From positions 1 to 64,000 of the forward strand of contig JABHIE010000030.1 in NCBI GenBank assembly GCA_018671175.1: 64,000 nucleotides of DNA. Reading direction: 5' to 3'. The DNA comes from Planctomycetota bacterium (GTDB taxonomy: Bacteria; Planctomycetota; UBA1135). The position numbers and the translations under genes are program-made. Every line of letters starts with the position of its first letter. Position 1 is the stretch's first letter. The notes under the pieces are model-generated. The model had not been told where the DNA came from. It searched no databases and worked only from the letters and a program-made list of their open reading frames with translations. Of this stretch, positions 58,802-64,000 are shown piece by piece.

Positions 58802-61270
58802 ATGACCGACAATCATCAAGACAGCGCCTCGCAGCCTAAAAGAGAATACCCCGGCATGGGCAGTTATCCAGGCATGGGGAATTACCCCGGAATGGGTAGC
58901 TATCCGGGAATGGGCACTCCAGAAGAGGGCCTCTCGCTTCAAGAAATCTTCCAATCCTTGTGGCGCCGCCGTGGCACCATTGTGGTGACCATGGCTTTAG
59001 TGGCTGTTGCAGCCCTTGGCTTCACGCTCACCCAGGTTCCAACCTACAAAGCTGAAGCTCGAATCCTGCTTGAAGAGTCTTCACCATCAAGCGGCATCTT
59101 GGGCGAATTGTCTATGCTTTCAAGTGCCCCGCCCGCGGCGGCAGAGCTTGAGGTCATTCAGTCACGCAAACTCGCACTGCAAGTCGTCACACCAAAGTCT
59201 GACGAAAAAGAAGTCGGCCTAGGGCTCACCTTGCGCGTGAACGACCTCGATCGCTATGGCACGCTACCTCTCTTCATGCGGCACTTCTCAGCCCGTAATC
59301 CAAAAGGCTCCCTGCATGCCAAGAGAGTCGGATCTGGGCACGGCGAGGCTTCAGGCAGCTACCTTGTTCATTTTTTGACAAACGACCGAATTGAAATTTC
59401 AGAAAACAGTCTATTTCCAGATAGCCTAACGCAATTTCAGATTCATTCCGATTCCCCTATTTTGCATGAGGGCCACTCCTTTCACCTCAAGCCAGAGGGT
59501 GATTTAAAAGGACGACGCTTCCTGCTGCAGTTCACGAGCCAACGCTCCGCTGCCGAGGCCCTATTAGATCGACTTTCTGTTTCAGAGACCGCTCGTGGGT
59601 CTGGAGTACTTCGCATTGCTTACGAAGACAATGACCCCGAGCGAGCCGCTGCTGTGGTCAACGAGTTAGTCGACGCCTATATGGCCAGTAAAATTCAGCG
59701 ACTCACTCTGCAGGCGATCGCCACCTTTGACTATATCGAGAGTGAATTAACCCGAACCGAGGGGCAATTAAATAAGGCCGAAGAAGAACTGCTGACCTTT
59801 CAAGAAGGTAGTGGCGAAGTCATGCTGCCCGAAACCGCCCGCGCTGCAGTAGAACGCATGAGCAGTCTTGACCTGTCGCGGGCACAACTCTCGCTAGTCA
59901 TCGGAGGCCATGAGCATTTGGTCGAAGCACTCGACCAAGGTGAGTTGATTGAAAACATTGCCTCCAGTGCTGAACTCGGGCCGCAGACAGTCAACCTCCT
60001 GACCGAGCTGGCCGCCCTAAACCTACAAGCTACTTTTTTAGAAGAAGAACATACTGAAAACTGGCCTCCACTTATGCAGGTCAGGGCGCAAGTTTCCCTT
60101 CTGCGGAATCAGATTTCTAAGGGTATCCGCGCTCGCTCCTCTGCCCTTCAGCGCCAAGACAACACGCTGAATACAGCGATTGAGCGTTGGCATTCTCAGC
60201 TTATGGCGCTGCCCGCCATTGAGCTCAAATTGGCCACTCTTCAGCGAGAGGCGCAGTCTTCCGAGCAGATTTACACTTACCTGCTCACTGAAAAACATAA
60301 AGCTGCAATGGCGCAGAATTCTGCGATTGCATCGGTCTCAATCGTTGACCGCGCGGTGCCTGCGACTTCTCGCTCATCCCCAAACATCTCTTTGAGCATG
60401 GCGGCCGCCCTGTTGCTTGGCGGCTTCTTAGGTGCCGCACTTGCGCTATGGCGAGAGGCCTCCCAAAAGACCATTTTGACTGCGGCTCAACTTGAAGCAG
60501 CGACCGGGTTAGCTCAATGGGGCATTATTCCTGATTTCCGTAAAGGGGGCACCAAGGCAAAACGGGCTTCTGGCCACAAGCATTTCTTGGCCTTGCGTGA
60601 TGCGCCCGACTCGGCTGCGGCAGAATCTTACCGAGCTTTGCGGGCAAATTTGCGGTTTGCTGCAAAGAGTAAAGATATCAAAACCCTAACCATTACTTCC
60701 GCAACTCAGGGCGAAGGCAAGTCAACTACGATTGCTGATCTCGCTATTGCTTTAGCTCACGGTGGCGCGAAAGTGCTTTTGATTGACGCGGACCTTCGTC
60801 GCCCAGTTGTTCACACTATGTTTGAGCAGCCTTTGGGCCCCGGCTTAGCTGAAATCTTGCTTGGGTCTCAAGAATGGCAAGACGCCATCCGCCCCGCGGG
60901 TGAAATAGTTGGGCTTAATGTCATCACCGCAGGCACTATAAATGGCGGCACCAACCCTGGCGACTTACTTGCCTTAGAGCGCGTTAACTCTCTCGTTGCT
61001 GAGCTACGCGAGGCATACGACTTTGTCTTGTTTGATGTGCCACCCGTTTTGGCTGTGGCTGATGCGGCGAGTTTCTTAAACCAGCTCGATGCGATTTTGC
61101 TGTTGTGCCGTTATGACCATGTCCCTGAAAACGCTTTAGCTGGCGCGGCAAAACGCCTCGCGTTATCTGGAGCTGAGCCGATTGGCGCCGTGCTTAACCG
61201 CGTGCTTGCTCCACGACGGTCTAATAAGCACCACGATTACGCATACTACAGCTACGATTCAACGAGCTAG
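58802..61270 (+). CDS. Wzc-type tyrosine autokinase / chain-length determinant
   Basis: 822 residues. A short N-terminal repeat (YPGMGS/YPGMGN) is followed by a first TM (GTIVVTMALVAVAALGFTL), a periplasmic Wzz domain, a second TM near 530 (LSMAAALLLGGFLGAALALW), and a BY-kinase with Walker A at about 635 (TSATQGEGKSTTIADLAIA), Walker A' (LLIDADLRRP) and Walker B (VLFDVPPVLAVADAASF). A Tyr-rich tail (HHDYAYYSYDSTS) is the expected autophosphorylation site. It controls polysaccharide length and export together with the Wza-type partner. Confidence 0.95.
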   Translation: MTDNHQDSASQPKREYPGMGSYPGMGNYPGMGSYPGMGTPEEGLSLQEIFQSLWRRRGTIVVTMALVAVAALGFTLTQVPTYKAEARILLEESSPSSGILGELSMLSSAPPAAAELEVIQSRKLALQVVTPKSDEKEVGLGLTLRVNDLDRYGTLPLFMRHFSARNPKGSLHAKRVGSGHGEASGSYLVHFLTNDRIEISENSLFPDSLTQFQIHSDSPILHEGHSFHLKPEGDLKGRRFLLQFTSQRSAAEALLDRLSVSETARGSGVLRIAYEDNDPERAAAVVNELVDAYMASKIQRLTLQAIATFDYIESELTRTEGQLNKAEEELLTFQEGSGEVMLPETARAAVERMSSLDLSRAQLSLVIGGHEHLVEALDQGELIENIASSAELGPQTVNLLTELAALNLQATFLEEEHTENWPPLMQVRAQVSLLRNQISKGIRARSSALQRQDNTLNTAIERWHSQLMALPAIELKLATLQREAQSSEQIYTYLLTEKHKAAMAQNSAIASVSIVDRAVPATSRSSPNISLSMAAALLLGGFLGAALALWREASQKTILTAAQLEAATGLAQWGIIPDFRKGGTKAKRASGHKHFLALRDAPDSAAAESYRALRANLRFAAKSKDIKTLTITSATQGEGKSTTIADLAIALAHGGAKVLLIDADLRRPVVHTMFEQPLGPGLAEILLGSQEWQDAIRPAGEIVGLNVITAGTINGGTNPGDLLALERVNSLVAELREAYDFVLFDVPPVLAVADAASFLNQLDAILLLCRYDHVPENALAGAAKRLALSGAEPIGAVLNRVLAPRRSNKHHDYAYYSYDSTS
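58847..58918 (+). repeat. four 18-bp repeats encoding YPGMG[SNT]
   Basis: Four units of 18 bp (TAC CCC GGC ATG GGC AGT and relatives) encode YPGMGS, YPGMGN, YPGMGS, YPGMGT. Third-base changes between units show the array is old enough to have diverged silently while the peptide is kept. The array lies in the cytoplasmic N-terminal tail of the Wzc-type protein. Confidence 0.9.
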
Positions 61271-61324
61271 AGGCCGCAAGAGCAGTCACCTTGACTTTGT
61301 TTGCCACTTGGGCGCGCTGAAATC

Positions 61325-62254
61325 TCAGCCGCCTAAAAGGCCAACGATGTCGATACCGATAACAATCGTTTCGACAGAAGCCGTGCAGCCTGAAAAACAA
61401 ACCGCGCTAGGCAGTGGGTCGCAATATGCGTCACTCACGCGATAAGCCACGCGACCACCGCCCATGTTGGCGACTTCTTGCATGACTTGGACGCAGACTT
61501 GGTCTTCGTTTGCTGAGCCTTCTGGACCGGGGCCTTCTTCGGGGTCAACAGGAAATAGGCCGCCAGCCATGCTGTTGGAAGATTGACCGTTCATTGTGCT
61601 AGACGCGACAACATCAGGGCGGACTTCTGACAGGGTATTGTCAATCGTAATCATCATGCAGGAGTCGCCTAAAGATGACTGGCCATCGGCAACAGCCGAG
61701 ACGGCCAAAGCGGATGAGCCCTGCAAATCAAAGTGGCTGCGCGGGATCGCGAATCGCGCTACGCGAAGATTGCGACCTGGGAAGGAGTGATTGACCGATT
61801 CAACGCCAACGAAGAAGGGCGCCATATCACGGAAGGATAAAACCTGCGTTTTAATAGTTGTGCCCGCGAAATAAAACTGCAAAGAATCAACGCGGTTTTG
61901 GAACAAACCAAAAACTTGCATAATCAACTGATCACCAACGGCGTAAATCTCAAGCTCTAGGCCGGGAGGCATCTGCCCAGGCATCGTGCCAATGTCAGCT
62001 TTAAGCGGATCGATACCAAGGAATTTTTCCTCAAGATCGCTGAAGCCGTCGCCGTCAGTATCGGCGAGTGTTGGGTCAGTGCCGAATCGCGCCTCAAGCG
62101 CATCGTCGAGGCCATCAAGGTCGGTGTCTAAAAACGCCGTAAATTGCCCTGAACCCGCCGCGGCTAATGGAGCAGGCATTGCGACAAAGCCCAACCCGAC
62201 AACTGCCAGCAAGGCAGTTAATGAAACAAAAGTGACGAGGTGTGTTGTGCGCAT
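61325..62254 (-). CDS. secreted protein with TSP3-like calcium repeats
   Basis: 309 residues. A signal peptide (LTALLAVVGLGFVAMPAPLAA) is followed by a calcium-binding repeat at about 42-84: DTDLDGLDDALEARFGTDPT and DTDGDGFSDLEEKFLGIDPL, with Asp ladders typical of thrombospondin type-3-like linkers. The C-terminal 200 residues have no named motif (FAIPRSHFDLQGSSALAVSA). It is probably an extracellular or surface protein. It converges with the Wzc-type gene. Confidence 0.8.
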   Translation of the reverse strand: MRTTHLVTFVSLTALLAVVGLGFVAMPAPLAAAGSGQFTAFLDTDLDGLDDALEARFGTDPTLADTDGDGFSDLEEKFLGIDPLKADIGTMPGQMPPGLELEIYAVGDQLIMQVFGLFQNRVDSLQFYFAGTTIKTQVLSFRDMAPFFVGVESVNHSFPGRNLRVARFAIPRSHFDLQGSSALAVSAVADGQSSLGDSCMMITIDNTLSEVRPDVVASSTMNGQSSNSMAGGLFPVDPEEGPGPEGSANEDQVCVQVMQEVANMGGGRVAYRVSDAYCDPLPSAVCFSGCTASVETIVIGIDIVGLLGG

Positions 62255-62399
62255 GTTAAGGGAAGGTCTCTAATTTAGCAGTTTTTGACGCTCTTGGGGA
62301 GAAAAACCCCCACTCTCCATCCCTCTAGGGGTCAAAAGGAGCAGGTTTCGGATGTTTTTTTGATATTTTCCAGTATCCTATGCGGCTTAAACCGGACAT

Positions 62400-62476
62400 G
62401 CGCCCGTAGCTCAGCTGGATAGAGCATTGGTTTCCGGTACCAAAGGTCAGAGGTTCGAATCCTCTCGGGCGTGCCA
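62400..62476 (+). tRNA. tRNA-Arg (CCG anticodon)
   Basis: Sequence GCGCCCGTAGCTCAGCTGGA at the 5' end and CTCGGGCGTGCCA at the 3' end, CCA encoded. The anticodon stem TTGGT/ACCAA pairs fully around the loop TTCCGGT, giving CCG (reads CGG). The T-arm AGAGGTTCGAATCCTCT is standard. The acceptor stem has one G.U at the first pair. Confidence 0.95.
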
Positions 62477-62499
62477 CTCCTCTCTTCTGAGGCAAAAAC

Positions 62500-62955
62500 A
62501 TGATTAAAAAAGACAGCAAAGTAAGCATGCACTACACCCTCACAGTTGATGGTGCTGTAGCAGATTCAAGCCAAGGCAAAGAACCACTCAAGTTTGTTCA
62601 GGGCGCGGGCATGATTATCCCAGGCCTCGAAAACGAGCTCGAAGGCCTAATCGAAGGCGCCAAAAAAACTGTAACCGTTGCCGCGGCAGATGGTTACGGC
62701 GAGCACGACCCACAAGGCATGCACAAAGTTCCCCGCAATGCATTTGATGCGCCAGAAGGCGAAGAGCAAATGGAATTGGTCGTTGGGCACATGGTTCAAG
62801 GTGACATGAACGGCCAGGGCTTCCAGGCTGTGATTGCTGAGATCGGCGACGACGAAATCACGCTCGACCTCAACCATCCACTAGCGGGCAAGACTCTGAG
62901 TTTTGAAATCGAGATTGTCGAGGTCAAAAACGAGTCGCTCATTATTACTGACTAA
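62500..62955 (+). CDS. slyD: FKBP-type peptidyl-prolyl isomerase, SlyD-like
   Basis: 151 residues. The FKBP part begins [20 protein letters not shown] and has [20 protein letters not shown]; an IF (insert-in-flap) domain of about 60 residues follows ([18 protein letters not shown]), then [17 protein letters not shown]. It isomerises Xaa-Pro bonds and chaperones folding. The His-rich metal-binding tail of E. coli SlyD is absent. It follows the tRNA-Arg gene by 24 bp and is closed by a strong terminator. Confidence 0.95.
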   Translation: MIKKDSKVSMHYTLTVDGAVADSSQGKEPLKFVQGAGMIIPGLENELEGLIEGAKKTVTVAAADGYGEHDPQGMHKVPRNAFDAPEGEEQMELVVGHMVQGDMNGQGFQAVIAEIGDDEITLDLNHPLAGKTLSFEIEIVEVKNESLIITD

Positions 62956-62990
62956 AGCCGGTCGCGTCGTTGCGCGGCTCTTGCTTCTCC

Positions 62991-63031
62991 GGCCTTGTGG
63001 ATTAAACCCCCACAAGGCCTTTGCCTTTTTG
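62991..63031 (+). terminator. intrinsic terminator after the SlyD-like gene
   Basis: A perfect 10-bp stem GGCCTTGTGG/CCACAAGGCC at 62991-63000 and 63010-63019, with a 9-nt loop, is followed by TTTGCCTTTTTG. It lies 36 bp after the SlyD stop and separates it from the GTPase-like gene. Confidence 0.93.
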
Positions 63032-63078
63032 TTGGTGCCCTTCCGCACCCCAAACTCTTTGCATACCCGGAGAAAACG

Positions 63079-64000
63079 ATGTCACGCAAAAAAGTCGTCA
63101 TCATGGGAGCCGCTGGCCGCGACTTCCACAACTTTAATACCTTGTTTCGCGACAAAAACGACTATGAGGTCGTTGCCTTTACCGCGACTCAGATTCCTAA
63201 TATTGATGGCCGACGCTACCCCGCCGAGCTTGCGGGCGAGCTCTACCCCCAGGGTATTCCAATTGAGCCGGAAGATGATCTTGAAGCCATTATTCGAGCA
63301 AACGAGGTCGAAGAAGTTTGGTTTTCGTATTCCGATGTCGCCCATCAATATGTAATGACCGCCGCAAGCCGAGTGATGGCTGCGGGCGCGCATTTTGGCG
63401 TTTGCTCCGCCGAGCGCACGATGCTCAAGTCGACAAAACCACTCGTGGCCATCACAGCTGTGCGCACTGGCGTGGGTAAAAGCCAGACGACTCGCTATGT
63501 GAGTCGCATCCTAAAAGACATGGGCAAGCGCGTGGTCGCCATCCGCCACCCGATGCCTTATGGCGATTTGGCCGCACAGGCTTGCCAGCGTTTCGCGACT
63601 TACGAGGATCTTGACTTGCACAAGTGCACCATCGAAGAGCGCGAAGAATATGAGCCACATATTGACAACGGTTTTATCGTTTACGCTGGCGTTGACTACG
63701 AAATGATTCTGCGCGAGGCCGAAAAAGAGGCGGATGTCATCCTTTGGGACGGCGGCAACAATGACATGTCTTTCTATAAGGCAGACTTGTATCTCACTTT
63801 GCTAGACCCTCACCGCGCTGGGCACGAGCTGAGTTACTACCCGGGCATGGTCAATTTGCTGCTCGCCGATTTGCTGATTGTCAACAAAATGGATACTGCT
63901 CCTGCCGAGGGCGTGGCGGAAGTCATCGCAAATGCGGCTCTCTACAACCCATCTGCAACGGTGGTCAAGTGCAATTCAGTCATCACGGTTGACCAGCCAG
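63079..64000 (+). CDS. P-loop NTPase annotated elsewhere as cyclic 2,3-diphosphoglycerate synthetase-like (partial, 3' end outside)
   Basis: At least 307 residues; no stop before the window ends, so it is incomplete. The start is clear (ATG at 63079, GGAG eight bases upstream). N-terminal: KVVIMGAAGRDFHNFNTLFR and FTATQIPNIDGRRYPAELAG. P-loop: ITAVRTGVGKSQTTRYVSRI. Later: VIWD-type DVILWDGGNNDMSFYKADLY and LLADLLIVNKMDTAP (G-protein-like NKxD). The family is widespread in archaea and bacteria. The exact function in bacteria is unsettled and the synthetase name is tentative. Confidence 0.85.
   Translation, partial: MSRKKVVIMGAAGRDFHNFNTLFRDKNDYEVVAFTATQIPNIDGRRYPAELAGELYPQGIPIEPEDDLEAIIRANEVEEVWFSYSDVAHQYVMTAASRVMAAGAHFGVCSAERTMLKSTKPLVAITAVRTGVGKSQTTRYVSRILKDMGKRVVAIRHPMPYGDLAAQACQRFATYEDLDLHKCTIEEREEYEPHIDNGFIVYAGVDYEMILREAEKEADVILWDGGNNDMSFYKADLYLTLLDPHRAGHELSYYPGMVNLLLADLLIVNKMDTAPAEGVAEVIANAALYNPSATVVKCNSVITVDQP

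Noticed and set aside
1..64000. CRISPR arrays, insertion sequences or prophage
   Set aside because: No spaced direct-repeat arrays, transposase, integrase or phage structural genes were seen; the only repeats are short in-frame tandem ones.

Overview
The window looks like chromosome of an uncultured Gram-negative bacterium of moderate to fairly high G+C. It is densely packed: no gene-free stretch exceeds 300 bases. There are no insertion sequences, phage genes or CRISPR arrays. Signs of a Gram-negative envelope are several lipobox proteins, a Wza-type exporter with a Wzc-type tyrosine kinase, an HlyD-type adaptor, an RseA/RseB-like module, and a Tat-exported copper protein. Secreted proteins of unknown function, HEAT/TPR repeat proteins, a sulfatase-fold membrane enzyme, a P-domain subtilase and an anti-sigma zinc finger fused to TPRs would suit Planctomycetota or a related lineage. 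That placement is inference and weakly held.

Region by region: 0-5.4 kb carries a TPR protein, a Nudix hydrolase, MgtC, a receiver-only response regulator, groES-groEL with a strong terminator, and an orphan DNA methyltransferase. 5.4-12.1 kb holds a multicopper oxidase encoded as two in-frame halves split by one stop codon, a tRNA-Leu, a large unknown membrane-anchored protein, an aminotransferase and a degenerate (pseudo)kinase. 12.3-18.8 kb is a long minus-strand run (rsmD, WYL regulator, two tiny ORFs, SprT-like protease, mannose-6-phosphate isomerase, RluB-type pseudouridine synthase, HD phosphohydrolase, secreted protein), mostly with start/stop overlaps. 18.9-25.9 kb has pdxJ, a glycosyltransferase, two tandem secreted paralogues, an ABC exporter pair and a GNAT-like protein. 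25.8-34.3 kb has a sulfatase-fold protein, glutamine synthetase, pdxA, a sigma factor with its zinc-finger/TPR partner, and a MATE exporter.

The most striking item is at 34.25-34.47 kb. A SelW/Rdx-family gene there is readable only if an in-frame UGA in a C-x-x-U motif is decoded as selenocysteine, and a bacterial SECIS-like hairpin lies just downstream of the UGA. It is followed by a CAU-anticodon tRNA and a three-gene VTC/DUF4956/HlyD module that may make and handle polyphosphate at the membrane.

37-50 kb carries lipoproteins, MscS, prolyl oligopeptidase, a HAD phosphatase coupled to a MoxR ATPase, a one-chain fusion of glycerophosphodiesterase with glycerol-3-phosphate dehydrogenase, and a two-gene NAD synthetase. 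50.7-58 kb is a minus-strand envelope-stress-like cluster (sigma factor, RseA-like, RseB-like lipoprotein, HEAT protein) beside a kexin-like protease and a diadenosine-tetraphosphatase-like phosphoesterase. 58-64 kb has polysaccharide export genes, a secreted protein with calcium-type repeats, tRNA-Arg, a SlyD-type prolyl isomerase and a GTPase-like gene cut by the window edge.

Other oddities: pdxA has no ATG/GTG/TTG start that keeps its conserved N-terminus, the tRNA-Leu has two mismatches in its anticodon stem, and glnA is preceded by clustered inverted repeats.
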